A stretch of 64,000 bases of DNA, taken from assembly GCA_017631435.1 (NCBI GenBank), contig JAGBTG010000031.1, positions 85,853 through 149,852 on the forward strand, written 5' to 3'. The notes under the pieces are model-generated. The model did no database searches. It had not been told where the DNA came from and worked only from the letters and a program-made list of their open reading frames with translations. The position numbers and the translations under genes are program-made. Positions 18,925 through 28,040 of this stretch are shown here, piece by piece; positions within the stretch are counted from its first letter, which is position 1; each line of letters opens with the position of its first letter. Source of the DNA: Bacteroidales bacterium. GTDB taxonomy: Bacteria > Bacteroidota > Bacteroidia > Bacteroidales > UBA932.

Positions 18925-18957
18925 CAAAAAAAGAAAAAGGCACCTTACAGGGGTGCC
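18925..18957 (-). terminator. rho-independent terminator after the Kdo transferase gene
   Basis: Read on the minus strand, GGCACC and GGTGCC form a 6-bp stem with a 7-nt loop, followed by a tract of T with a single C. It lies 28 bp after the stop of the leftward gene ending at 18985. The remaining bases of the 100-bp spacer show nothing else. Confidence 0.75.
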
Positions 18958-18984
18958 GAATTTCTTTTTTTAAAAAGAGCAATT

Positions 18985-20271
18985 TTAGGATTTGGAAAAA
19001 ACTGCCCCTTCAATGATGCTGATTATCTTCTCGGTGGCTCCAAGGTTTTTCTTTACATAATCAAGACAAACCTTGCCTCTTTCCTCGCGTACCGGTTTGT
19101 TTTTCACCAGTTTGTCCAGCAATGCATAGAACTCCTGCTGGTTGCGTACAGATGTTGCCCCCTGCAATTCCACAAGATCCCTCGCCTCCTTGAACTTCTG
19201 GTATTTTGGGCCGAAAGCAACAGGAATGCCATAAGTGGCAGCCTCAAGGATATTGTGTATTCCTACACCAAAACCTCCTCCAATGTAAGCAAAATCTCCG
19301 TAGCGGTAGATTGAAGAGAGGATTCCCATACAATCTATAAGAAGTACGTTCGCTGTGTCGAGCCTTGGATCTGATTCGTCCTTTATATCGGAGAATTTTA
19401 CCAGTTTGTATCCTTTGAATGTCTCAAGAATCTTTGCAATATGCTCTTTATGGATCTCATGAGGTGCAATCACCAGTTTCACTTTTGAGAAGTTCTTTAC
19501 GGTTGCGGCAAGAATCTCCTCACACGGAGGCCATGTGCTGCCTGCCAGAACTGTAAACGAATCCTTGCTGAACCTGCTGATTGCCGGAAACTCCTTGCTC
19601 TGGGCAGTAATCTGGTTCACCCTGTCAAACCTGGTATCTCCGCAGATTGTCACATTCTCCTTAATGCCAATTGATTCCAGCAGTCTTCCCGACAGTTCAT
19701 CCTGCACAAACAGTGCAGTGAACGAAGAGAGCATTTCCCTGAACAGTCCTCCCCATGGTTTGAAGAAAACCTGGTCCTCCCTGAAAATTGCAGAAACAAT
19801 ATAGGTTTTGACTCCCCTCTTTCTCAGTTGGTTGAGGTAGTTGTACCAGAACTCGTATTTTATGAATATAGCCTTCTGGGGCTGTACGGCATCCAGGAAC
19901 TTGCGGGCATTTGAAGCCGTATCAACTGGAAGGTAATATATCCAGTCTGCAAGGGGATAGTTCTTCCTCATCTCGTAACCGCTTGGAGAGAAGAAGGTGA
20001 GGAGTATTTTGTACTCTTTTGAATTTTCCTTGTACCATTCAATGAGTGGCCTTGCCTGCTCAAACTCACCTACGGAAGAGCAGTGGAACCATACAATTGG
20101 GGCAGAGTGGTCAACTTCTGCCGCAATCTTTTCAAGAAGCCCTTTCCTCCCTTTGGAGAAAAGCTTGGCCTTGTTGTTGAACAGTCCGGCAAGCCCAATG
20201 AGGGCTCCGTAACACCATATTGCTATATTGTATAAAACGCTCAAGTCAGATAAAATTATAATATCCAACAA
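18985..20271 (-). CDS. waaA: 3-deoxy-D-manno-octulosonic acid (Kdo) transferase
   Basis: This 428-residue inner-membrane-anchored glycosyltransferase adds Kdo to lipid A precursor. It has an N-terminal hydrophobic anchor (residues about 12-30), the acceptor-side motif WFHCSSVGEFEQARPLIE, LTFFSPSGYE, KYEFWYNYL, and in the donor domain AGSTWPPCEE and GGGFGVGIHNILEAATYGIP. These are hallmarks of the KdtA/WaaA family and imply a lipopolysaccharide-type outer membrane. The first ATG gives MLDIIILSD. A TTG start nearer the anchor is also possible. It is an isolated leftward gene with its own terminator. Confidence 0.95.
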   Translation of the reverse strand: MLDIIILSDLSVLYNIAIWCYGALIGLAGLFNNKAKLFSKGRKGLLEKIAAEVDHSAPIVWFHCSSVGEFEQARPLIEWYKENSKEYKILLTFFSPSGYEMRKNYPLADWIYYLPVDTASNARKFLDAVQPQKAIFIKYEFWYNYLNQLRKRGVKTYIVSAIFREDQVFFKPWGGLFREMLSSFTALFVQDELSGRLLESIGIKENVTICGDTRFDRVNQITAQSKEFPAISRFSKDSFTVLAGSTWPPCEEILAATVKNFSKVKLVIAPHEIHKEHIAKILETFKGYKLVKFSDIKDESDPRLDTANVLLIDCMGILSSIYRYGDFAYIGGGFGVGIHNILEAATYGIPVAFGPKYQKFKEARDLVELQGATSVRNQQEFYALLDKLVKNKPVREERGKVCLDYVKKNLGATEKIISIIEGAVFSKS

Positions 20272-20351
20272 ATTTAATAATTTATTTTTATTTGGGGCAC
20301 AATTATGGCAAGGGCAAAAAAATGTGTACCTTGCGTAAAATTTGGAAATTG

Positions 20352-21092
20352 ATGAAAAAGATATTGCAAACCACAGGTGAATACTGGACGCTCATGCTCA
20401 AAGTATTCCAAAAGCCGGAAAAATGGAGAATCTTCTTCAGACAATGTGCTGTAGAAGGACAGAAGCTTACACTGGATTCGGTTCCACTCATCAGCATCAT
20501 ATCCATCTTTATTGGAGCAGTGGCGGTAATCCAGACCATCAACAACCTGGAAAGCCCTTTCATCCCCAAAATGTATGTAGGATACATGGCCAGGGAGATA
20601 CTTGTGCTTGAGTTCTGCTCAACCATGGTCGCCCTTATACTTGCCGGCAAGATAGGTTCCAATATAGCCTCTGAGATTGGCAGTATGCGCATCACCGAAC
20701 AGATAGATGCAATGGACATCATGGGTGTGAATTCAGCCAACTATCTTATCCTTCCAAAGATTGTAAGTTCCGTAGTGTTGAGCCCGTTTGTAATGCTTTC
20801 AAGTTTTGTCATAGGCCTTTTTGGCGGAGCGGCCATCATTGCCGCAACAGGAGCCATAACCATGGCGCAGTATGTGGAGGGCCTTCAGTTTGCGTTCAAG
20901 ATACACTACATCTACTACAGTATATCAAAAATGGCGGTCTTCACATTTATCATTACCTCGCTGGCATCCTATTACGGATACTACGCCAAAGGTGGTTCAC
21001 TGGGAGTGGGACGCTCCAGCACAAAGGCCATTGTTGCCATAAGCGTGCTTATACTTGTGTTTGACCTTGCCCTTACCAAATTGTTGTTGTAA
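20352..21092 (+). CDS. mlaE: MlaE-type ABC transporter permease (lipid asymmetry)
   Basis: This protein of about 246 residues has five or so membrane helices and matches the MlaE/YrbE permease family, with EFCSTMVALILAGKIGSNIA and the EIGSMRITEQIDAMDIMG loop that contacts the ATPase. It moves phospholipid between the membranes with MlaF, and a MlaD-type MCE protein would normally complete the complex but is not next to it here. The open frame begins at 20292, but the conserved N-terminus MKKILQTTGEYW starts at 20352. The ATPase gene follows after one base. Confidence 0.93.
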   Translation: MKKILQTTGEYWTLMLKVFQKPEKWRIFFRQCAVEGQKLTLDSVPLISIISIFIGAVAVIQTINNLESPFIPKMYVGYMAREILVLEFCSTMVALILAGKIGSNIASEIGSMRITEQIDAMDIMGVNSANYLILPKIVSSVVLSPFVMLSSFVIGLFGGAAIIAATGAITMAQYVEGLQFAFKIHYIYYSISKMAVFTFIITSLASYYGYYAKGGSLGVGRSSTKAIVAISVLILVFDLALTKLLL

Positions 21093-21093
21093 T

Positions 21094-21849
21094 ATGATAC
21101 GAGTAGAAAATCTTCATAAGGAATTTGACGGAAAAGAGGTTCTAAAAGGAATCTCAATAGAATATAAGGCAGGGGAGTGCTCCCTTATAATTGGAGCCAG
21201 CGGAAGTGGCAAAACCGTGCTGCTGAAGAATCTTGTAGGATTGCACACCCCTACAAGCGGCGAAATATGGTACGACGACAAAGCCTTCACCACACTGAAG
21301 GAAAAGCAGAGGAAAGAATTGCGCAAGGAGATGGGAATGCTTTTCCAGGGAAGTGCGCTGTTTGATTTTGCTACAGTAGAGGAGAACATCATGTTCCCGA
21401 TGGATTTCTTCACCGACTGGAGCAAGGAGGAAAAATTAGACAGGGCAAACTTCTGCCTCAAGAGGGTGCATCTTGAGAATGCCAACAAGAAATACCCCAA
21501 CGAACTGAGCGGTGGAATGCAAAAACGTGTGGGAATTGCAAGGGCAATAGCCCTCAATCCAAAATATCTCTTCTGCGACGAGCCCAACTCCGGACTTGAT
21601 CCAACTACTTCAATTGTAATAGACCGCCTCATCCAGGAGATTACTCAGGAGTACAATATAACTACGGTAATCAATACCCACGACATGAACTCCGTAATGG
21701 AAATTGGAGACAAGATAGGCTTCATCTACCAGGGACAGAAGCTATGGGAGGGAAGCAACAGGGAGATCCTCAAGTCTGATTGCAAGGAACTCAATGACTT
21801 TGTATTTGCCTCCAATATGGCAAAACAGCTGAGGGCTCTGATGAAGTGA
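21094..21849 (+). CDS. mlaF: MlaF-type ABC transporter ATP-binding protein
   Basis: This 251-residue ABC ATPase has Walker A GASGSGKTVLLKNL at about residues 36-49, a Q-loop FQGS, signature ELSGGMQKRVGIARA, Walker B YLFCDEPNSGLDP and the switch His in INTHDMNSVMEIGD. The SGGMQKR form and the PNSGLDP wording are those of the MlaF group. The frame is open from 21055, but the start is ATG 21094, one base after the permease stop, implying translational coupling. Confidence 0.94.
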   Translation: MIRVENLHKEFDGKEVLKGISIEYKAGECSLIIGASGSGKTVLLKNLVGLHTPTSGEIWYDDKAFTTLKEKQRKELRKEMGMLFQGSALFDFATVEENIMFPMDFFTDWSKEEKLDRANFCLKRVHLENANKKYPNELSGGMQKRVGIARAIALNPKYLFCDEPNSGLDPTTSIVIDRLIQEITQEYNITTVINTHDMNSVMEIGDKIGFIYQGQKLWEGSNREILKSDCKELNDFVFASNMAKQLRALMK

Positions 21850-21894
21850 TTCTTCCCGACAAGAAATGGAAGAGGAGCCTGACCAGATAAAGTA

Positions 21895-21924
21895 AACCCC
21901 CGTTAGAGTATTCTAGTGGGGGTT
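21895..21924. terminator. hairpin between the convergent mlaF and DUF1343 genes
   Basis: AACCCCC and GGGGGTT form a perfect 7-bp stem around a 16-nt loop. T-rich sequence follows on both strands but no long T-run, so it may serve as a weak bidirectional terminator. Confidence 0.6.
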
Positions 21925-21941
21925 GTTGTTCAAAAAAGGAT

Positions 21942-23231
21942 TTAGTTCTCAGGGTAAAGAAGGAACGGTTTTCTCTGCTCCTTGAATTTCTCTACATCCT
22001 CAACCCACATTGCCTCAATCTCTTTGGCTGATTTACCCTCTTTGATCATCTTTCTTACGTATGACTGGCCAATCTCAAGCTCAAACATTTTGCGGAAGAA
22101 GTGGTCCTCAAGGTTAAGGTTGGTGTATGCATCAACAATATACTCAAGGTTGATACCGTCCTGGTTGATCTGCTCAATTGAAGGGTTTACAGTAAGGTCT
22201 ACGCCCCAGCACTCTTTATCCAATAGAGGAGGATTCTTTGCTCCAGGGATACTTCTTGGGGTGAAGCTGTATTTGTAGCCCAACATGTTAGGGTGACCGT
22301 ACATCTGGAATGCCTTTGCAGTACCGCGGCCCAAGCTTACAGGGGTTCCCTCAAAGTAGCATGTAGAAGGGTAAAGGTAGATAGCCCTCATGTCGCCCAA
22401 GTTTGGAGACGGTTTGATAGGGAGCCTGTAAAGTTTTGCATGGGTGTAGTTTGCACATTTTACAACTTTAAGGTCAACTTTTTTGCCTACAGCATCTTTG
22501 TGGCCGTGCTGCAACCAGTCGCTCTCGTTTGCCATGTATGCAATCTCTCCAAGTGTCATTCCGTGTACAACAGGGATTGGAAGGCTACCAACGCCAGATT
22601 TGTACTGCATGTCAAGGATAGGGCCGTCTACATAGAATCCGATTGGGTTAGGACGGTCCAGAACGATGAACTCCTTGCCCTCCATTGCGCAGGCAGCCAT
22701 CATTTTTACCATTGTCACATAGTAAGTGTAGAAACGTACTCCTACATCCTGAAGGTCAAATACAAGTACGTCAAACTCATCCATTACCTCTTTTGCAGGT
22801 TTGCCTGATTTGCCCTCGTAAAGTGAGCGGATTGGAATGCCGGTTTTAGGGTCAGTTGAACTTGAAACGTGCTCACCTGCGTCTGCGTCGCCTCTGAAAC
22901 CGTGCTCAGGAGACATGATGCAGGTTACTTTTACATTGTGTGCAAGAAGGGTGTCCAATACGTGTGCGGTGGCAGATGCCATGCCGGACTGGTTTGAAAG
23001 GATACATACTCTCTTGCCCTCTACAAGTGGAAGGTACTCCTCAAGTTGCTGTGCACCGGTAAGGATGTCTGTAGCGTAGTTCATGTTCTCCTCACCAGGG
23101 AATGTTCCAATAAGGTTGCTGTGGGCAGCAGGCTCCTGAGTCTGGGGCTCTGCCTGTCCCTGTGCCTGGGAGCATGCGCAAACGGTCAGTGCAAGTGCTG
23201 CCGCTGCCAAAGTGGTAAATAGTTTCTTCAT
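21942..23231 (-). CDS. DUF1343 (NamZ-like) lipoprotein, putative exo-muramidase
   Basis: This 429-residue protein has a lipoprotein-type signal (ALTVCACS) followed by a Gln/Pro-rich linker. The body shows the DUF1343 motifs CILSNQSGM, SPEHGFRGDADAGEHV, SLYEGKSGKP, DLQDVGVRFYTYY, VLDRPNP and GTPVSLGRGTAKAFQMYGHP. The founding member NamZ of Bacillus subtilis is an exo-beta-N-acetylmuramidase that removes terminal MurNAc, so peptidoglycan recycling is the likely role. Lipidation would place it at the periplasmic face or the surface. A promoter with the exact TTTG-19-TAnnTTTG pattern lies about 50 bp upstream. Confidence 0.88.
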   Translation of the reverse strand: MKKLFTTLAAAALALTVCACSQAQGQAEPQTQEPAAHSNLIGTFPGEENMNYATDILTGAQQLEEYLPLVEGKRVCILSNQSGMASATAHVLDTLLAHNVKVTCIMSPEHGFRGDADAGEHVSSSTDPKTGIPIRSLYEGKSGKPAKEVMDEFDVLVFDLQDVGVRFYTYYVTMVKMMAACAMEGKEFIVLDRPNPIGFYVDGPILDMQYKSGVGSLPIPVVHGMTLGEIAYMANESDWLQHGHKDAVGKKVDLKVVKCANYTHAKLYRLPIKPSPNLGDMRAIYLYPSTCYFEGTPVSLGRGTAKAFQMYGHPNMLGYKYSFTPRSIPGAKNPPLLDKECWGVDLTVNPSIEQINQDGINLEYIVDAYTNLNLEDHFFRKMFELEIGQSYVRKMIKEGKSAKEIEAMWVEDVEKFKEQRKPFLLYPEN

Positions 23232-23277
23232 ATAGCTTTGTTTGATTTGTCGGGATTAAGGCAATTGTTGCCGAATG

Positions 23278-23308
23278 CAAAGATATTCAAAAAGATGCTT
23301 TGCGCAAA
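23278..23308 (-). promoter_or_regulatory. promoter of the DUF1343 lipoprotein gene
   Basis: On the minus strand TTTG, exactly 19 bp, then TATCTTTG. This matches the Bacteroidetes primary sigma consensus. The leader to the ATG at 23231 would be about 40 nt. Confidence 0.65.
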
Positions 23309-23320
23309 GGGATGGCCATA

Positions 23321-23364
23321 AAAAGGGAAAGCCCGCATTGGAGTTTTATCCGTTGCAGGCTTTC
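23321..23364 (-). terminator. terminator region beyond the FadL-type gene
   Basis: On the minus strand GAAAGCCTGCA and TGCGGGCTTTC form an 11-bp stem with one mismatch around a 16-nt loop, followed by CCCTTTTT. It lies 34 bp past the stop at 23398 and ends just before the -33 box of the next leftward promoter. Confidence 0.7.
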
Positions 23365-23397
23365 GGTATGTAGTAAGGTTATTTCCTGTAAAAATTC

Positions 23398-24837
23398 CTA
23401 GAAGTTGAATCTTACACCAATACCAGGCATGATTGCGCTCTTGGTGTAGTCGCCGTTGAATGTGCCGTTCTGGAATTTGCCGGAAGTTTTGTCTCCCTGC
23501 AAGTAACCGATTGAAAGGTCAACAGCCATGAATTTTGTAGGGTACAATGTTGCACCTGCTGTTATACCAACGCAGTCAGCACTTGGTGTCTCAGGGTTGT
23601 AGTTGTCCATCTGTACTGGAGGAGTGTCACTGTAAAGACCTGCTCTGAATGCTACAACATCAGGTATATTGTATTCCAAACCTAATCTTACTGCTACAGT
23701 ATTCTCATAGTTCTTCACTGAAGACTGTAGAACCTCACCTGCAACGGTCTGGAATGCGATGTCCATTTTATCATATGCCTCCCATCCTGTAACCTGAATC
23801 TCACCGGTGAATGTCAGGTTCTCGTTGAACTTGTATGCAGCACCAATGCTGAAAATGCTAGGGATTGGCATTGAAGCATTGAATTTTGAGTTGTCAAGAA
23901 CGCCCATTGTAGCAAGCTGTGTCTGTGTGCCTTTCAATGTTGCAACAGTACCTGCCGGAATCATGCCTGCAGCCTCAAGACCCTGAAGAGGAGTGGTGTC
24001 AAATGACTTGATTGCGTTGATTACATTCTTTGCATTGTCGTTTGCATACTCCAACTCTGCCTCGCCGCCGTCTACAGACAATTTTACTTTTGAACGGTAG
24101 CTTACACCAAGGGTAAGTTTGTCGGTAATATCGATAAGGGCACCGATGTTGAAGCCGTAAGCAACTTTAGAAGAACCCTCAAGCTCAATTCCTACAGGAA
24201 CCTGACCGCTGAATGACTGGATCATTCCTGGAAGTGGTGCAAGTGAAGGCATTGCTGCAGAAAGACCGCCTGCAAGAGCGCCAAGACCATCAAAAGCACC
24301 TGGAGCCACAAGACCTTTTCTCTGCTCAAATGAACCGAAGTCAATCATAAGACCTGCGCCAACGCTGATTCTGTCGCTGATTCTGTAAGAAACTGTAGGC
24401 TGTACGTTGAATGCTTTTAGAGAAACATCCTGGATGTGGGTTGCACCTGCCCAGTTGTCACCCCATACAAGAGAGTTACCTGCAGGGTTGGTGATGTTTA
24501 CACCAACTGCAAGCTTGTCGTTGATCTTGTAACCGAAGTGTCCGAAGATAGGGGTGCTTAGCGGGTTGTCTGTCTCGTGTTTGTAAGCGCCCTGCTCAAA
24601 CTCTACCTTAGACTGGATAAGTATTGTTCCTAGAGAAACGTCAAATTTTGAGTTCATGAAAGACATACCTGCAGGGTTGAAAGTCATGCTCTCAGCACCA
24701 AGTTTTAGGGCTGTACCTGTATGGGCCATACCCCATTGTCTTGCACTCTGTGAATTGATCTGGTATCCCTCTGCGTTGGCGCTAAGTACTGAAAGTACAG
24801 CAGCTGCAGTAAGGACCGCTTTTCTGAATAGTTTCAT
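23398..24837 (-). CDS. OmpP1/FadL-family outer-membrane channel
   Basis: This 479-residue outer-membrane protein has a signal peptide ending in LSANA. The mature start EGYQINSQSARQWGMAHTGT matches the FadL hatch-domain N-terminus (the S/NPA-type AMTFNPAGMSF follows). Fourteen-strand barrel-like segments run to the terminal GVRFNF. Family members carry long-chain fatty acids or other hydrophobic compounds across the outer membrane. The ligand is not known here. It is a single-gene unit with a strong promoter at 24872-24902 and a terminator. Confidence 0.92.
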   Translation of the reverse strand: MKLFRKAVLTAAAVLSVLSANAEGYQINSQSARQWGMAHTGTALKLGAESMTFNPAGMSFMNSKFDVSLGTILIQSKVEFEQGAYKHETDNPLSTPIFGHFGYKINDKLAVGVNITNPAGNSLVWGDNWAGATHIQDVSLKAFNVQPTVSYRISDRISVGAGLMIDFGSFEQRKGLVAPGAFDGLGALAGGLSAAMPSLAPLPGMIQSFSGQVPVGIELEGSSKVAYGFNIGALIDITDKLTLGVSYRSKVKLSVDGGEAELEYANDNAKNVINAIKSFDTTPLQGLEAAGMIPAGTVATLKGTQTQLATMGVLDNSKFNASMPIPSIFSIGAAYKFNENLTFTGEIQVTGWEAYDKMDIAFQTVAGEVLQSSVKNYENTVAVRLGLEYNIPDVVAFRAGLYSDTPPVQMDNYNPETPSADCVGITAGATLYPTKFMAVDLSIGYLQGDKTSGKFQNGTFNGDYTKSAIMPGIGVRFNF

Positions 24838-24871
24838 AACTGTAATTTTTTGGTTTGATTAAAAACGGCGG

Positions 24872-24902
24872 CAAAGGTAATTAAAATATTTTATATACCA
24901 AA
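24872..24902 (-). promoter_or_regulatory. promoter of the FadL-type gene
   Basis: On the minus strand TTTG, exactly 19 bp of A/T-rich sequence, then TACCTTTG, a perfect Bacteroidetes-type promoter. The leader to the ATG at 24837 is about 28 nt. Confidence 0.75.
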
Positions 24903-24976
24903 TTTGGGTAATTTATGCAATGTGCAGATAATGAGAATGATAAAAATATACTTAAGTGTTAAGTGTGTGAAATAAT

Positions 24977-25007
24977 AAAAGAGGATACTATCTTAATATC
25001 CTCTTTT
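24977..25007 (-). terminator. terminator of the DPP-IV-like peptidase gene
   Basis: AAAAGAGGATA and TATCCTCTTTT form a perfect 11-bp stem with a 9-nt loop. On the minus strand TTTTATTATTTC follows. It lies 42 bp beyond the stop at 25049. Confidence 0.85.
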
Positions 25008-25048
25008 ACAGCAAGTTGTATTTTTGCTTAAATTTATACTTTTGCAGA

Positions 25049-27526
25049 TCAGTTGTTGTTCATCTGTTTGATGTCAATTTCCTCTTTCTGTGAATCTCCA
25101 ATAAGGTGCTCGCAGAAGTGGTCTGCCATTCTCCAGAAGAAATACTCGGTCATGTTGCCAAAGCTGTGTCTTTGTCCTGGAAGTATGAGCATTTCAAAGC
25201 GTTTGTTTGCCTTTATAAGGGCATCAACCACTCTCATTGTATTGCCCGGATGTACGTTGTTGTCAACGTCACCGTGGATGAGAAGCAGGTTGCCTTTAAG
25301 GTTCCTTGCAAGCTGCTGGTTGGTGTTTATACTGTATTTGAATGTGGTGTCACCTTTTGCTGTAACCTCCTCAAGCACTCCGTGATGCTGCTCGCTCCAC
25401 CAGCGGTTGTAGATGCTGTTGTCGTGGTTGCCGGCGCATGAAACTGCCGCCTGGAAGAAATCAGGGTATTTGAGGATAGCTGCTGTAGACATGAATCCTC
25501 CACCCGAGTGGCCGTGGATACCCACTTTCTTGCCGTTGATGAAAGGGTGTCTTGCAGCAAGCTGCTCTACTGTAACTTTCTTGTCCTCCAATCCGTAGTC
25601 TCTAAGATTGCCGTAACCGAAGTTATGGTACCATTTTGAGCGGTTAGGGTGTCCGCCCCTGTTTCCTACGGTAACAACAATGAATCCCAACTGTGCAAGG
25701 CGGTCAACCCTGTCCATACCTTTTGTCCAAGAAGAGTTGTTTGCCTCGGTCTGCGGTCCTGGGTATACATACTCAATGATAGGATAAAGTTTGGTTGAGT
25801 CAAAGTCAAAAGGTTTGTACATTACACCATAAAGGTCTGTAATGCCGTCGCCTGCCTTAACGGTGAAGATCTCAGGGAATTTGTAGCCTCTTGCAAAAAG
25901 CTGGCTCAAGTCTGCCTCCTCAAGATCCATAATTTTGCGTCCAGTATTATCGTACAGTGCAGATTTAGGGGTACAGTCAACTCTTGAGTAATTGCTTACA
26001 AAATATTTGTTGTCGTCACTCATGTTGGCTTTGTTGTCGTAGTCACCCTTGTTGAGCAGCTTGATGTTGCTGCCGTCTAGGTTAGCGCTGTATACAAACA
26101 AATAGTATGGGTTGATTCCCTTCTCTCTGCCGCAAGCGGTAAAGTATACCACTCTCTTTGCAGGGTCTACTCCAAGAATCTCCTCAACGTGGAACTCGCC
26201 TGAGGTAATCTGGTTCTTCAATGTGCCGTCGGCTCCATACAGATATAGGTGTGCCCAACCGTCTCTCTCAGACCAGTGGATCAGCTCACTTCCGTTGTTG
26301 AAGAACTCCCACTCCCTTGTCTCTACGTAAGTGTTCAGCTCCTCGTGTACAATAACCTTAACCTCGCCGGTTGCCACGTCTACGGTACAAAGGTCAACCC
26401 TCTTCTGGTCCCTGCTCTGGCGGGTAAAGTAGAATTTGCTGTTGTCGCCAAGCCACTCCATAGGGAAAGTTTTCATGTAGCTTCTCTGTGTAAAGCTTAC
26501 AGGTTTTCTCTTTATGCTTACAGACTGGTCCTTGAACGCGGCAATGTCAATGGTCTTTGAACTCTTGTCCTCAAAGTTGAACAGATAAAGGTATGCTTTA
26601 GGGCCAGGTTCGCCCGGCATCTGGTATTTGTAACCCTCAAGTTTAGGACGAGGATTTGCCAATACATCAATAACCCAAAGCTCCTTGACGTTGCTCATGT
26701 CGTTTCTGGTAATTGCAAAGTGCTTTGAATCCGGTGACCATACAGCCGAAGCGCCTGTGCGTCTGGTGGTGTCCTCTACATGGTTTCCGCCATACATTCC
26801 CCTTCCTGCGTAAGGGAACTCCTTGGTACCGTCCTTTGTAAGCTGGTGCTCAACAACGGTGGTGTCCTTTGCGTCCTCCATAACTTTCTTCAGGTTCTCA
26901 ATGTCCATATACCACAAGTTGTAGTTCTTGCCGTAAAGAACCCATTTGCCGTCGGGAGAAATATTTGCCCAAGATGGGTAATCCTTCTCCTTTTCCTCCT
27001 CAATCTCAGACAGTTTGCCTGATGCAATATCCCATTTGAAGCGGAAGGTCTTCTTCTCCATTGCAGGTTTTTTAGGTTTGGCGTCCTTTCCTGCCTTCTC
27101 ATCTTTCTTTGCACCCGGTTTCTCCTTTTTAGGAACCATCATGTTGCTCTTTATCTCAAACTCAAAAGCCTTGTCGTCATCAACAAGTTTCAGATTCCCG
27201 ATAGGGAGATGCTGTGCATCAAACGGATCTCTTGTAATTGTTGAGATCTGGGCTGCAAGTTTGCCCATATCCCAGATTTTCTTTTTGGTACCCGCAACAG
27301 GGTCTACAATGTAATACTCAGTTCCCTGGGTTGTCTTGTAAGTGTACCAGAATTTGTCTGAATTCTTGAACCAGTTTGGCCTTACCTCAGTAGAGAAAAC
27401 CATCTGGCTCACTTTTTTTGCCGAGAAGCGCTCTGCCAAATCGTAGTTGGCCTTGGTGACAGGTGTCTGCTGGGCATAAGCCGCGCAGCATGCCAGAAGC
27501 GCTATTGCTAGAAATACTCTTTTCAT
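25049..27526 (-). CDS. exported S9 prolyl oligopeptidase-family peptidase (DPP-IV-like)
   Basis: This 825-residue protein has a signal peptide ending in CCAAYAQ, an eight-bladed propeller region (residues about 70-560) and an alpha/beta-hydrolase domain. The nucleophile is Ser674 in GHSGGG. Asp lies in HGDVDNNVHPGNT and His in GQRHSFGN. Peptidases of this type remove dipeptides from peptide N-termini in the periplasm. The DPP-IV subgroup prefers Pro at position 2, but this member has GHSGGG rather than GWSYGG, so specificity may differ. The frame is open from 27592. The start is ATG 27526 because the signal peptide begins there. A Lys/Ala/Pro-rich insertion lies at about residues 135-165. Confidence 0.92.
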   Translation of the reverse strand: MKRVFLAIALLACCAAYAQQTPVTKANYDLAERFSAKKVSQMVFSTEVRPNWFKNSDKFWYTYKTTQGTEYYIVDPVAGTKKKIWDMGKLAAQISTITRDPFDAQHLPIGNLKLVDDDKAFEFEIKSNMMVPKKEKPGAKKDEKAGKDAKPKKPAMEKKTFRFKWDIASGKLSEIEEEKEKDYPSWANISPDGKWVLYGKNYNLWYMDIENLKKVMEDAKDTTVVEHQLTKDGTKEFPYAGRGMYGGNHVEDTTRRTGASAVWSPDSKHFAITRNDMSNVKELWVIDVLANPRPKLEGYKYQMPGEPGPKAYLYLFNFEDKSSKTIDIAAFKDQSVSIKRKPVSFTQRSYMKTFPMEWLGDNSKFYFTRQSRDQKRVDLCTVDVATGEVKVIVHEELNTYVETREWEFFNNGSELIHWSERDGWAHLYLYGADGTLKNQITSGEFHVEEILGVDPAKRVVYFTACGREKGINPYYLFVYSANLDGSNIKLLNKGDYDNKANMSDDNKYFVSNYSRVDCTPKSALYDNTGRKIMDLEEADLSQLFARGYKFPEIFTVKAGDGITDLYGVMYKPFDFDSTKLYPIIEYVYPGPQTEANNSSWTKGMDRVDRLAQLGFIVVTVGNRGGHPNRSKWYHNFGYGNLRDYGLEDKKVTVEQLAARHPFINGKKVGIHGHSGGGFMSTAAILKYPDFFQAAVSCAGNHDNSIYNRWWSEQHHGVLEEVTAKGDTTFKYSINTNQQLARNLKGNLLLIHGDVDNNVHPGNTMRVVDALIKANKRFEMLILPGQRHSFGNMTEYFFWRMADHFCEHLIGDSQKEEIDIKQMNNN

Positions 27527-27536
27527 ATATGTAGGT

Positions 27537-28034
27537 TTAAAGTTTTCTGTCCCATTCTCCCACCTCCATGTCGGTGATGTTGCCGTTCTCAATCCTGAAC
27601 CTCAGTGCGGTGCGCACAGTGTGGAATCCCTGTATGCCGGCTGCTCCCGGGTTGATGGTGAGCATGTTGTAGCGGGAGTCGTTCATTACTTTCAATATGT
27701 GTGAATGGCCGCAGATGAATATGTCGGGAAGATGTGCATTAATAAGCTGGAAGGCCTTGAAATCGTACCTTCCAGGGTATCCTCCAATGTGCATCATAAG
27801 TATTCTTTTTCCCTCAAATTCAAAGAACTGTACATACGGGTGGGCCAGCCTCACGCTGTAGTCATCACAATTGCCGTACACTCCCCTCAGGGGTTTGAAT
27901 GCAGCAATGGCATCTGCTGTTTCCAGATTGCCGAAATCTCCGGCATGCCATATCTCGTCCACAGGCTCCAGAAACTTTTTCAGCTTGTCGTCAAAGACAC
28001 CGTGAGTGTCTGATATCAACCCTATGTATGCCAT
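27537..28034 (-). CDS. YfcE/MJ0936-type phosphodiesterase
   Basis: This 165-residue cytoplasmic calcineurin-fold enzyme shows the full metal-binding set: ISDTHG, HAGDFGN, GNCD, MMHIGGYPG and CGHSH. Relatives hydrolyse phosphodiester bonds in vitro with Mn, and the physiological substrate is unclear. It lies 10 bp before the peptidase gene and 6 bp after the DUF5009 gene on the same strand, so the three form a likely transcription unit. Confidence 0.92.
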   Translation of the reverse strand: MAYIGLISDTHGVFDDKLKKFLEPVDEIWHAGDFGNLETADAIAAFKPLRGVYGNCDDYSVRLAHPYVQFFEFEGKRILMMHIGGYPGRYDFKAFQLINAHLPDIFICGHSHILKVMNDSRYNMLTINPGAAGIQGFHTVRTALRFRIENGNITDMEVGEWDRKL

Positions 28035-28040
28035 GCGGAT

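Noticed and set aside
22293-22808. 171-residue plus-strand frame opposite the DUF1343 gene
   Set aside because: It is antisense to a well-supported gene and shows no domain or ribosome-binding site.
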